A stretch of 64,000 nt of DNA, taken from NCBI GenBank assembly GCA_963738025.1, contig CAVTWA010000006.1, positions 1 through 64,000 of the forward strand, given 5' to 3'. Within the stretch, counting starts at the first letter, position 1; every line of letters starts with the position of its first letter. Shown here piece after piece: positions 9,755 to 16,879 of the stretch. The notes under the pieces are model-generated. The model saw only the letters and a program-made list of their open reading frames with translations. It was not told where the DNA came from and made no database searches. This DNA comes from 20CM-2-55-15 sp963738025 (GTDB lineage Bacteria; Acidobacteriota; Terriglobia; 20CM-2-55-15). Made by a program: the position numbers and the translations under genes.

Positions 9755-9880
9755 TCACCTCCGGTAATCGCTAATATCAGCACCTTAGCTGCACCCGAAG
9801 TCCCAGCACGGTGTCCGAACTGTCGCCGAGAAGTGTCGAAAAGACGCTCGTCGTGCCGCACTTCCTTTGATCGATCCCGT
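9755..9880 (+). pseudogene. Frameshifted copy of the CPNCRREV zinc-motif protein
   Basis: The plus strand encodes VPARCPNCRREV and, after a one-base shift near 9835, VEKTLVVPHFL. The protein at 14364-14627 on the other strand ends ICPNCRREVFEKTLVVPLVL. The match spans about 20 residues around the CxxC knuckle, so the two are paralogues and this copy is broken. Function is unknown for both. Confidence 0.5.
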
Positions 9881-10133
9881 GATCGACAGAGAGGCCAACC
9901 TCCCTGGATCTGATCAAAAGTGCTGCACCACGGATACACGGCCAGCCCATCCACGTTTATGGGAGAGACCGCGCTCTGGCTGTTCCGCCCTTTCCGGTGC
10001 CAAGCTTATGGGGCTAGTGTAGTGTCCTGCAAATAACTGGACAGCCACTATGTCCTCCTCGATGTTTTCTTCGCTGTTTTTTAAGAAATATGCACGTTGC
10101 CATCCAGGTGATATATCCGCCCAGGTGGCCACG

Positions 10134-10267
10134 ATGGAGACCGAACATATTCGAAGGATCGGATACTCGAAGTTATTCGCAATGATGATGTTATGTTTAC
10201 AGCTGCCGAGTTGAAACATTTCGAAACCTGTGACGACTGCTTCAAGAGATGGGCTGAATGCATATAG
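10134..10267 (+). pseudogene. Possible small cysteine-motif protein, frameshifted
   Basis: METEHIRRI in one frame, followed after a shift near 10165 by LEVIRNDDVMFTAAELKHF and then ETCDDCFKRWAECI, ending at a TAG. The HFETCDDC element resembles the H-x3-C-x2-C zinc motif of anti-sigma factors. There is no ribosome site and the reading needs a frame change, so this is a weak call. Confidence 0.25.
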
Positions 10268-10484
10268 AATCAGCCGCCGTCCGATCTATTGCCATAATTG
10301 CCGATCGTGCTCGACTCCGAACTATGAGCCGATGACACAGGTGCGGACAACGATTGGCACTATTATCGCGATGAGGTCGTGAGACCTGATCGGTAGTATC
10401 CGGGTTGTGCAGCAGTAATCTTTCCGATGGTTCCCATCTTTTTAATCGCTTAACCTGCCCGATATCAAACCGGAGACGTAACAT

Positions 10485-10712
10485 ATGCACAGCGTCGATC
10501 ATTCTTTGATTCATCGTGCGCGGCAATTCATCACAGGGGAGAACGTCCATCAGGTCAATACATGGATCTTCTGTTACGAGATGGCCCATGATTCACCATG
10601 CCAAAAGCGTTATGAAGAATTGCTGCGTGAATTCGTCACCACGAAAAATCTAATGCTTGCCGCGAGGACACATGCGAAGCGAGCCTTGGAACGCGGAATA
10701 GAAGTACGCTGA
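10485..10712 (+). CDS. Hypothetical protein, 75 aa
   Basis: Not recognised. The frame from ATG 10485 gives a mixed helical, charged protein whose second half (KRYEELLREFVTTKNLMLAA, then RTHAKRALERGIEVR) has credible coding character. No membrane segment or metal motif is visible, and no convincing ribosome site precedes the start. It lies between a possible frameshifted gene and a transposase remnant, so it may itself be part of something larger that has been lost. Confidence 0.35.
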   Translation: MHSVDHSLIHRARQFITGENVHQVNTWIFCYEMAHDSPCQKRYEELLREFVTTKNLMLAARTHAKRALERGIEVR

Positions 10713-10750
10713 GAGAGTGCAGCTCTTGACGCAGAGATTCAAAGATTGCT

Positions 10751-10948
10751 TTAGCGAACGGCAATCCTCGGATTCCGCGTGCCTTTGCGTCCTCGCGTGG
10801 CGCTCTTGGGCCGCCGTCCTCGCAACCCTTCATAGACTGGTTCGATCAGCTCCTCATCATCGAGAAGCTCGTCGGCGATCTTCATCCAGGGCTCCCAGCA
10901 ATCATCGATGCTGCCGCGGATGAATCCCTCGCCGAGTTGGAGCTGGTA
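10751..10948 (-). pseudogene. N-terminal remnant of an IS5-like transposase
   Basis: The minus strand reads CWEPWMKIADELLDDEELIE, then PVYEGLRGRRPKSATRGRKG and a stop at 10751. The pattern PW-x5-DxLL-x2-xELx-x-VYExLxxRRPKSxxRGRxGT is the N-terminus of a large IS5/ISNCY-like transposase family in which the chain normally continues PxxVxLRLLxLKH. Here the continuation is missing, and the frame upstream of about 10948 is closed by a stop. Family assignment is from memory of the motif. Confidence 0.5.
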
Positions 10949-11124
10949 TTACTTTCTGTCGATCACTCAGAACTCCTCGCTTGGAATCGTCGAGGAGCCT
11001 TTTACGGTCTCAACCCGTCAGGTTAGGTCCGGACACGCAAGAATTCAGCCGTTTTTGCACCAACGCCACGTGCCTCGCCATGTCCGTCCAGCGTTTCAAC
11101 CCCTATTTTTGTGACGAAAAGTAG

Positions 11125-11433
11125 CTAGGTCGAGGGAGCCCTTGGAAACGCCGTATCGTTGATCCACGGTTCCAAAATCAGTGAGACGAGCCCGTTCATG
11201 ACACCGATAATTGCGAGCGCGACGGCAACCAATCCATGTGAATCCATGATGGTGATGGCCATCGCCCAGAGCGCCAGTGTCAGGCACAGCGCGATCCCGC
11301 GAATCCAGGGACTCAGCCTGCGTATCTCCAGATGAAAGGTCTCTTTGTGGAACGTCGCAATTGTCAGCAGAACAATCCGCATGATCATCAGGGCGCACGC
11401 GCACAGCATGACGGCAAAGAAAACGCCTAGCCC
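11125..11433 (-). pseudogene. 3' end of the Ser/Thr kinase gene, cut off by the IS4 element
   Basis: In frame with the target-site copy this encodes about 100 residues with three to four hydrophobic helices (FFAVMLCACALMIMRIVLL, GIALCLTLALWAMAITI, LVAVALAIIGVMNGLVSLI) and ends PRAPST. Reading the left target copy as the continuation of the kinase, GRWGLG passes directly into VFFAVML without a frame change. This is therefore the C-terminal membrane part of the kinase, separated from it by the 1468-bp insertion and now without a promoter or start. Confidence 0.8.
11424..11433. repeat. Target-site duplication, left copy (10 bp)
   Basis: CGCCTAGCCC directly abuts the left terminal repeat of the IS element and recurs exactly at 12902-12911. 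Confidence 0.9.
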
Positions 11434-11450
11434 CAATACTGTTCACTTAA
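11434..11450. repeat. IS left terminal inverted repeat
   Basis: CAATACTGTTCACTTAA, exact complement of the right end. Confidence 0.9.
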
Positions 11451-11602
11451 TCATCCGGATGCGGTCCTGGATTGGCCTCGAATGGTTTTTACCTTTTGCG
11501 GATCGCAACGGGTAATTACTCATCTTTCGTTTGATACCGCGTGGATTCCAGCGATCGCGACTGGATACAACGCGCTCCTCCAGTATTTCAGCCAACACCG
11601 CG

Positions 11603-12823
11603 TCATGAAAGGCTGCTTTCTGCAGAGGGGGGAATAACGCCGGAAAGGGGCAACTTGCGCCGTATCACACGCACAGCATGGAGGAATGAGATTCGATCCG
11701 GATCTTCGTCCACTTTTAGTGCCGCTTCGTGCATCAGCCCTCGAATCGCAAAATGCGCCATCATGAAGCCATAGAATTCTTGTTTCACGAGATCTGGAGT
11801 TTTGCTGCGCAATACGATTTGTGCGCCGCGCAAATGCGTTTTCAGTTCATCTAGCGCGGTCTCGATTTCCCAGCGTTCGTGATAGAGAGCGGCCAGTTCC
11901 TCTGCCGGCGCCGCTTTTTGATCGAAAATCGTTGTCACCAGTCGGTACATCGGTTCCGCGTCGGCGACGCCTTCCAGCGTGTACTCGATTACACGTACGG
12001 GCATGCCGTTAGTCTTCTTTCGCCAGTCGCGCTCGGAAGGATAGATATGGCTGAGATAGGAACCGTCGGAAAGTTCTTTCTCGTGTTCCAGGCGCAAATG
12101 CTTCTTTCCTCGCCATAGCAGATCTGCGCCCGTGGCTTGTGCTTGTTTCCAAAGTTCGTACCCCAGAAAATTCCGATCCGCCAAACACAGCATGCCGGGT
12201 TTTAAATGCTTCAAGATCGACTTGGTCAATGTGACTTCGCCCGTTGAATACGCTGCCATATCCGTTCCAAACAGCACGTGCGTGCCGTTCTCCACCAAGG
12301 AGACGAAGCGGATTTGAGGATAGGCACTGCGGCCTCGGCTCGCGCCGGGCCGCCCAAACGTCGCATTGTTCTCATGGGTGTCGGCCACATCCATCGTGCT
12401 TCCGTCCAGACTCACCAACTTCCAATTTCCGTACCACGCGCCTCGAGTCTTCTTGATTGCGATCGGCTCAACGACTTCATCATGCAAACGTTTGACCGGC
12501 TCCCACCCCAGTCTCGTTCTCGCCTGCGAGATACCGGACTTGCCCGTCACCTTCACCGAAACCTTCGGTCCAAATAGCCATCGCACTCCTTCCAGCAGGC
12601 ACCGCAAGACTTCTCGTTGCGATACTTGCATGAACAGCGCCTGGGCAATGACGTAATACATCACTACATGTGCCGGCAGTTCACGCTCCCGGATGCTATT
12701 CTTTCCGTGCTCGCTTACCGCTGATCGAATGGCCTTCTCTGGAAAAGCTTTCGTGATCACGCCCAGACTGATGTAATCGGTTATTCGTGCACCTTCGCCC
12801 AGGCTTGCTGCTGTTCTCGCCAT
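11603..12823 (-). CDS. IS4-family transposase
   Basis: A 406-residue DDE transposase that moves the surrounding element. The N-terminal 90 residues match the IS4 N-terminal domain (LGVITKAFPEKAIRSA; a Leu-rich helix with QREVLRCLLEG). The first catalytic Asp is in LDGSTMDV, the second in CLADRNFLGYELWK, and the Glu in YHERWEIETALDELK, which fits the IS4 Y-(2)-R-(3)-E-(6)-K signature exactly. No frameshift or stop interrupts it, and both element ends are intact, so it could still be active. The start ATG (MARTAASLGEG) lies 62 bp inside the right inverted repeat. Confidence 0.95.
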   Translation of the reverse strand: MARTAASLGEGARITDYISLGVITKAFPEKAIRSAVSEHGKNSIRERELPAHVVMYYVIAQALFMQVSQREVLRCLLEGVRWLFGPKVSVKVTGKSGISQARTRLGWEPVKRLHDEVVEPIAIKKTRGAWYGNWKLVSLDGSTMDVADTHENNATFGRPGASRGRSAYPQIRFVSLVENGTHVLFGTDMAAYSTGEVTLTKSILKHLKPGMLCLADRNFLGYELWKQAQATGADLLWRGKKHLRLEHEKELSDGSYLSHIYPSERDWRKKTNGMPVRVIEYTLEGVADAEPMYRLVTTIFDQKAAPAEELAALYHERWEIETALDELKTHLRGAQIVLRSKTPDLVKQEFYGFMMAHFAIRGLMHEAALKVDEDPDRISFLHAVRVIRRKLPLSGVIPPSAESSLS

Positions 12824-12884
12824 ATCGCGCCTCCCGGCGCGAAGCGCCCGAGAGGTGCCGCCAGCCTATCACGGATTTACTCTC

Positions 12885-12901
12885 TTAAGTGAACAGTATT
12901 G
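12885..12901. repeat. IS right terminal inverted repeat
   Basis: TTAAGTGAACAGTATTG, exact complement of the left end. It also supplies the last four codons and stop of the truncated kinase. Confidence 0.9.
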
Positions 12902-13946
12902 CGCCTAGCCCCCATCTACCGGGTGTCCATGTCTGGAATTTCCATCCCAAAAAAAGCACGATCAGCGGCAAGAGGATACCCAGTTTCAACTGGGTGTGCT
13001 CCCAGAAGCGATATGGGCTCGTCATGCCGGAAGCAGAAAGAATCCGGCCGTAAAGACTTGGTTCTATTTGGCCAGGCTTGGAAAAGCTTACGGATTCGGA
13101 GGAATTTGCCCGGATACTGCGAAGGTCTGCAAGCAGACTCCGGTGCGAGGAATAGCGCCCCTGGAGATTCTTGCGGAGACAACGGCTGATAATGTCCTGT
13201 AAGCCGGAAGGCATTTGCGGATTCCGCCGGCTGATCATCTCCGGCTCAACATTGATGATCTGATTGATCGTGTCGATATCGTTCGAACCCAAAAACGGCG
13301 ACCGCCCCGCCGCCATTTCGTACAAAACGACGCCGAGGCTGAAGAGATCTGAACGATGGTCTATTTCCCTTCCAAGCGCCTGCTCGGGACTCATATATCG
13401 GACCGTTCCCATCACAGCTCCGGGTTGAGTCTGGAGTGTGACGTTATCGCTCGGGCTTGGATTTGCGCATGAATCGATTTTCGCCAATCCGAAGTCGAGA
13501 ACTTTCACCTGGCCGCGGGGCGTAATCATAAGATTGGCCGGTTTGATGTCACGGTGAATGACATTTTTGTCGTGCGCCGCATCCAATGCATCGACGATCT
13601 GAATCGCAATATCGAGGATTTCGGCCGCCGGCATGGTCCTGCCGCCGGAGTGCTGATCGAGCGTCCGCCCCTCCACAAACTCCATCACGATGAAAGGCTG
13701 ACCGCCGCTGCTATTTACTTCGTAAATCGTGGAGATGTTCGGATGATTCACCGACGCCAGCAGCTTTGCCTCGCGTTCGAATCGAACCAGACGTTCCCGG
13801 TCATGCGAAACATCCGGGGGCAAAACTTTGATTGCAACGACACGGTCCAGCCGCGTGTCCCTGGCACGGTAGACCTCACCCATTCCTCCGCCGCCAACGC
13901 GCGATAGAATCTCATAGCCGCCAATTGTTGAACCGGTCCTGAGCAT
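12885..13946 (-). CDS. Ser/Thr protein kinase (PknB-like), C-terminus replaced by IS sequence
   Basis: A Hanks-type kinase phosphorylating Ser/Thr on unknown targets. The kinase domain begins GGYEILSRVGGGGMGEVYRA, with VAIKVLP (ATP lysine), catalytic HRDIKPANL, DFGLAK, SPEQ and DLFSLGVVLYEM, all intact. After a linker comes one hydrophobic helix (LGILLPLIVLFLGW), and then the frame runs into the IS end as GLG-AILFT and stops. The original gene continued at 11433 with three or four more membrane helices; joined, it would be about 450 residues. The ATG at 13946 is preferred, with a GTG at 13964 possible. The kinase domain may still be active but its membrane anchor is shortened. Confidence 0.88.
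   Translation of the reverse strand: MLRTGSTIGGYEILSRVGGGGMGEVYRARDTRLDRVVAIKVLPPDVSHDRERLVRFEREAKLLASVNHPNISTIYEVNSSGGQPFIVMEFVEGRTLDQHSGGRTMPAAEILDIAIQIVDALDAAHDKNVIHRDIKPANLMITPRGQVKVLDFGLAKIDSCANPSPSDNVTLQTQPGAVMGTVRYMSPEQALGREIDHRSDLFSLGVVLYEMAAGRSPFLGSNDIDTINQIINVEPEMISRRNPQMPSGLQDIISRCLRKNLQGRYSSHRSLLADLRSIRANSSESVSFSKPGQIEPSLYGRILSASGMTSPYRFWEHTQLKLGILLPLIVLFLGWKFQTWTPGRWGLGAILFT
12902..12911. repeat. Target-site duplication, right copy (10 bp)
   Basis: CGCCTAGCCC, identical to 11424-11433. Confidence 0.9.
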
Positions 13947-14047
13947 GCCACTGGATGCTAACACGGCGGATAGCCCGTATCGCCCCGAACCTCTGGATGC
14001 CTGCGTCTCTTAATGCCCGACTTTGGTGGCGGTTCCTTCTATGAGGG

Positions 14048-14260
14048 TTACATAACGGCCGTTCGCTCGGTAGTGACACCCTTACCGGCTGGCAAACACT
14101 CGTTGGCTTTAATCTCGGATTCCACTTTCCATGTGCCAAGAAAGGACTCCGACTTCTTGTGCTCGGGGCCTGTCTTCGGGGGCTCTGGTGGGGCTTGTGC
14201 GAGTGAAAGTGCTGTGAATCCGCAGATCAGAATGACGGCGACCGGCGATCGTATGCTCAT
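14048..14260 (-). pseudogene. Truncated secreted DUF1579-like protein, 70 aa
   Basis: The start at 14260 follows AAAGGAGAAGAAA, a strong ribosome site. The first 21 residues form a signal peptide (SPVAVILICGFTALSLAQA). The mature part, with GPEHKK-x-ESFLGTWKVESE and TTER, looks like the opening of DUF1579-type proteins (GPExKKLxxxxGTWKxEGE...TERxxWF). The family normally runs well over 130 residues, but here the frame ends soon after TTER. I infer a 3' truncation. If expressed it would yield a short exported peptide without a complete fold. Confidence 0.55.
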
Positions 14261-14363
14261 TTTCTTCTCCTTTGAAAGCGCGATCACGATAGCTATTCCG
14301 GCCGTGACGCGTCCTTAACGATCTGTTAGGATTCGCCGAAATCAGATGGCCACTGCGCCGCGT

Positions 14364-14627
14364 TCAAAGGACAAGGGGCACGACAAGAGTCTTTTCGAAC
14401 ACTTCTCGTCTACAGTTCGGACAGATTCCAGGTATTTCAAGGATGTACTCCGTTCGCATCGGATCAGACCCGGTGATGCGATCAAGGAGATGATCGAAAA
14501 GGACTTCCGCGTTTTCAGAATCGCAGTGCTCGCAAAACGCAATGAGGCTTTGTGCCTGTCTCAACACTGTAGAAGTGATGAGTACGATGATCTGCTCTTC
14601 GGGGGTCAGAGGCCAGAAGTCCGCCAT
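14364..14627 (-). CDS. Hypothetical protein with C-terminal CPNCRREV motif, 87 aa
   Basis: Not a family I can name. It contains CEHC at residues 32-35 and CPNCRREV near residue 70, two CxxC knuckles that could bind one zinc. The middle segment (AEVLFDHLLDRITGSDP) is helical. The C-terminus EKTLVVPLVL is shared with the broken paralogue at 9755-9880, which supports this strand as the coding one even though the opposite strand is also open here. No clear ribosome site precedes ATG 14627. It may be a toxin- or island-associated small protein, but nothing in the sequence proves that. Confidence 0.5.
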   Translation of the reverse strand: MADFWPLTPEEQIIVLITSTVLRQAQSLIAFCEHCDSENAEVLFDHLLDRITGSDPMRTEYILEIPGICPNCRREVFEKTLVVPLVL

Positions 14628-14729
14628 ACAATTATTCAGAACGCGCTACGTTCCTTGCATATAAATGTGGCGAAATCTGGCCGAAAAAGTATGAGCTTGC
14701 TCGGAATTCAACGGAACCTATGGAAGGTT

Positions 14730-14967
14730 GCGGCCCTCGAACTAGCAAGCATCGGTCGTTGGCGGACGGCCGCAGAGTACGAGTCCCTGCCGATAAACCG
14801 CAGATTAGCAACCTCTTCCTCGCTCAAGGCTGTGGGCAACCGCTCGGACAGCTTCGGATCGATCAGGTCGAGTTCACTGATAATGGCGACGCAGCACCTT
14901 CACGAAGAAGAAGCCCAGCGCTGTAATGCATCCCGCCACGGTCTGTGCCGTCAACATCCGCTGCCAT
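14730..14967 (-). other. Possible degenerate coding remnant
   Basis: The minus strand gives a hydrophobic piece (RMLTAQTVAGCITALGFFFV, then KVLRRHYQ) ending at a stop, overlapped in another frame by a credible stretch LIDPKLSERLPTALSEEEVA. Both look protein-like but neither has a start, and I recognise neither. Confidence 0.2.
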
Positions 14968-14988
14968 AACGCTGTCAAGTGAACCTCC

Positions 14989-15052
14989 TTAGAGGCTCAC
15001 AACAGCCGTCGTCTTACCGGAACCGGAAAGCCCGGTGAACCAAACGGTGAAA
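14989..15052 (-). pseudogene. Adenylylsulfate (APS) kinase N-terminal fragment
   Basis: Overlapping the sulfotransferase stop codon, the minus strand reads KGFTVWFTGLSGSGKTTAVV and then Leu-stop at 14989. The block GFTVWFTGLSGSGKTT is the start and P-loop of CysC-type APS kinases, which make PAPS. Everything after the P-loop is missing. PAPS is the sulfate donor for the sulfotransferase directly upstream, so the pair probably once formed a sulfation operon. It is too short to be functional. Confidence 0.55.
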
Positions 15053-15055
15053 CCC

Positions 15056-16114
15056 TTATGGGGTGACGTCGCAAAACTGCTCGTACGGAAAATCCGAGCC
15101 CAGGCGCTTCAACTCGTTTATGAAATAAGTGTCGATGGCGCGTTGTTGTTCGCGGCTCAGCAGCTCCGACGAACCTCCCTGGCGTCCCGCACGGATCATC
15201 GAGCCCTCTGCCTTCCATGGAATCAGTTTCCACATCCGAAATTTCTCGTCGATGCGTTTCATATACTCAAATGAGGACTTTTGACATACCAGATCGATGA
15301 CGTCGCGGGAGACATTGATGTCCAGGAAATCGGCTACTTTCAGAACGGTCCCTCTTAAGTCCCGCTTCATCGACTTGAACGAAACGATCATGACATTTGG
15401 CCGGTGACGCTGGGCCCAATAACCGGCAGTATTGACCGCCCATGAGCCGCCAACCGGAAAGTTCTCCGACAAGAAAAGTCTCAAGAGATGATCGACGGAT
15501 CGGATCACCGGACCGAGCGGCCCGTTTTTCACGAAGAAGAAGTAGCTGGAAACAAACACATCCTTCGGGTCGCGGATCACCATAATGTAGCGAGCGGCCT
15601 CCGAGTAAGGCAACAACTCCCAGTCGAAGTGGGTTTTGATGACTCTCTTTTGTTCCGGAGAGGCCTTCCACACGGATGGGTTTTCGATAGGGACCGCGTA
15701 CCGGCGCATGGGGCCCATCAACTCCGTATCCGGCCAGGGAACTACAAAATGGATATGATCAAAATCTGCTGTGCCGTGGAATGCAAGCTGGTTCGCGATC
15801 TGCATCATCCAATTCGTTCCGCTCTTAGAATAGGTCGCCACGAAGACGTCATGCTCCGTAGGCACATAGTTCCGGAACGGGTTTGCTTTCTTTTGCTGCC
15901 TGATTCTACGCGCCGTCATCGATTTGAATATCGAGTCCGTACGGCCAAGTCCATCGAGAATCCGACACAATGGCCCCGCGAATCCATACAGGAATCCACC
16001 CAAAAGACACCGCACGATGAAAGGAGGCGGCAGTCTTTTGTAGGGGGAAAGGACATTATCGGTAATGAGAGTTGGATCGAGAGCGGCGCTATCAGGTTGG
16101 CTCATACTCGGCAA
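15056..16114 (-). CDS. PAPS-dependent sulfotransferase
   Basis: A 352-residue enzyme of the Sulfotransfer_1 type, transferring sulfate from PAPS to a hydroxyl or amine of an unknown acceptor. The 5'-phosphosulfate loop is in FVATYSKSGTNWMMQ (about residue 92), the 3'-phosphate site in VIRDPKDVFVSSYFFF (about 180-195), and the C-terminal RAGRQGGSSE fits the RxGxxG PAPS-binding loop. A histidine in KTHFDWE is a candidate general base. A hydrophobic patch near residues 35-55 may associate with membrane. Its partner APS kinase survives only as a fragment immediately downstream, so PAPS must come from elsewhere in the genome. Confidence 0.9.
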   Translation of the reverse strand: MPSMSQPDSAALDPTLITDNVLSPYKRLPPPFIVRCLLGGFLYGFAGPLCRILDGLGRTDSIFKSMTARRIRQQKKANPFRNYVPTEHDVFVATYSKSGTNWMMQIANQLAFHGTADFDHIHFVVPWPDTELMGPMRRYAVPIENPSVWKASPEQKRVIKTHFDWELLPYSEAARYIMVIRDPKDVFVSSYFFFVKNGPLGPVIRSVDHLLRLFLSENFPVGGSWAVNTAGYWAQRHRPNVMIVSFKSMKRDLRGTVLKVADFLDINVSRDVIDLVCQKSSFEYMKRIDEKFRMWKLIPWKAEGSMIRAGRQGGSSELLSREQQRAIDTYFINELKRLGSDFPYEQFCDVTP

Positions 16115-16153
16115 GATACAACATTCCTGGACAATCGAAAAATTCCGAAATTG

Positions 16154-16453
16154 GACGATTCCTGCATTTCAAATCCGCTGAAGCAGTTCACTGATCGCGG
16201 ATGGCAGTCCGAGGCTGGTTACATCCGCCCGGACGAAACCGCCGGACCGGCAGTGGAGCGTCAGTTACGTTCGACGAACTACGATTGTGTGGTCATCGGA
16301 GGCGGCATGCGCCTGCCGGTCAGCAACCTTGCATTATTTTAAGTCGTCATCAACGCTATTCGTAAGGCTACTCCAAGCCCGTCGATTGCCTTCAATACAC
16401 GGCCCGACGATAACGCAATTGCCCGATGGGTGACGACTGAACGAGCTGTATAG
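16154..16453 (+). pseudogene. Conserved hypothetical protein (YDCVVIGGG-type), frameshifted
   Basis: Frame 2 reads DRGWQSEAGYIRPDETAGPA and then STNYDCVVIGGGMRLPVSNL, ending at a stop near 16340. The next frame continues VVINAIRKATPSPSIAFNTR and PDDNAIARWV. I recognise this as a small family of about 120-140 residues with xYDCVVIGxGIRLPP...AIAFNTRPxDxxxAxxRW. One indel near 16340 joins the halves. No start codon or ribosome site can be assigned, so the N-terminus is also eroded. The GGG motif is not followed by a normal FAD-binding fold. Confidence 0.5.
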
Positions 16454-16879
16454 GCCGGCTTCCGACAAAACCAGTTCGCCGCCTCAGGCGCGGCGCGTCC
16501 TTCGGCCCTCCGTTTCATCGCTGACGGGCAACCTGTTATACAACTGGACGCGCTCGCTTTGGGGAACAACTCCACTTTCCGATAACGCAGTGCGGAATGC
16601 TGCGCAGGACGTGCGCGCCCGGTGCGCATCTCCCTTCAGCTCAGTTGATCGCCGGTACTAACCTGAATTTCTCACGAGTTTTGCCTCGGAGTGGATAAGC
16701 CACCACCCACGCTATGTTCATGCGAGATCCGGGCTGAATATTTCATCAATCCAGGCGTGCCGTTTTGTCGTTCTTATTAAAAGGAGCTCGTCATTTGTCG
16801 TCAGAAGATCGGAACGATGCCCGAAGGATAGACGTGACACTTCCTGATTAACTCTGCCCATCGAATCAAGGGGGAAACG
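16454..16879. other. Intergenic stretch with one short repeat, no gene recognised
   Basis: It contains the unit at 16659-16710 described separately. An open frame on the minus strand (16339-16629) lacks coding character. The promoter of the kinase at 16880 should lie here. Confidence 0.4.
16659..16710. repeat. Short dispersed repeat unit
   Basis: CCTGAATTTCTCACGAGT followed about 16 bases on by GATAAGCCAC. The same two blocks in the same order occur at 51809-51850, where they lead into a long palindrome. Confidence 0.5.

Larger units (their letters stand above)
11434..12901. mobile_element. IS4-family insertion sequence, complete, 1468 bp
   Basis: The ends are perfect 17-bp inverted repeats, CAATACTGTTCACTTAA at 11434-11450 and its complement at 12885-12901, with identical 10-bp direct repeats outside. 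One intact 406-codon transposase occupies most of it on the minus strand. Intact ends, intact transposase and an unmutated target duplication all point to recent insertion. It splits a Ser/Thr protein kinase gene. Confidence 0.93.

Noticed and set aside
10829..11026. Acidic plus-strand frame without a start codon
   Set aside because: It mirrors the minus-strand transposase remnant, which matches a known family.
11096..11446. 116-codon minus-strand frame crossing the IS left end
   Set aside because: The overlapping frame 11125-11433 encodes membrane helices and joins the kinase in frame; this one does not.
14346..14969. 207-codon open frame on the plus strand
   Set aside because: The opposite strand carries the CPNCRREV protein, supported by a paralogue at 9755; the plus frame has no recognisable content.
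15488..16342. 284-codon open frame on the plus strand taken as one gene
   Set aside because: Most of it is antisense to the sulfotransferase; only the last part (after about 16154) belongs to a real, frameshifted gene.
16339..16629. 96-codon minus-strand frame
   Set aside because: It overlaps the second half of the plus-strand conserved protein at 16154-16453 and has low-quality composition.
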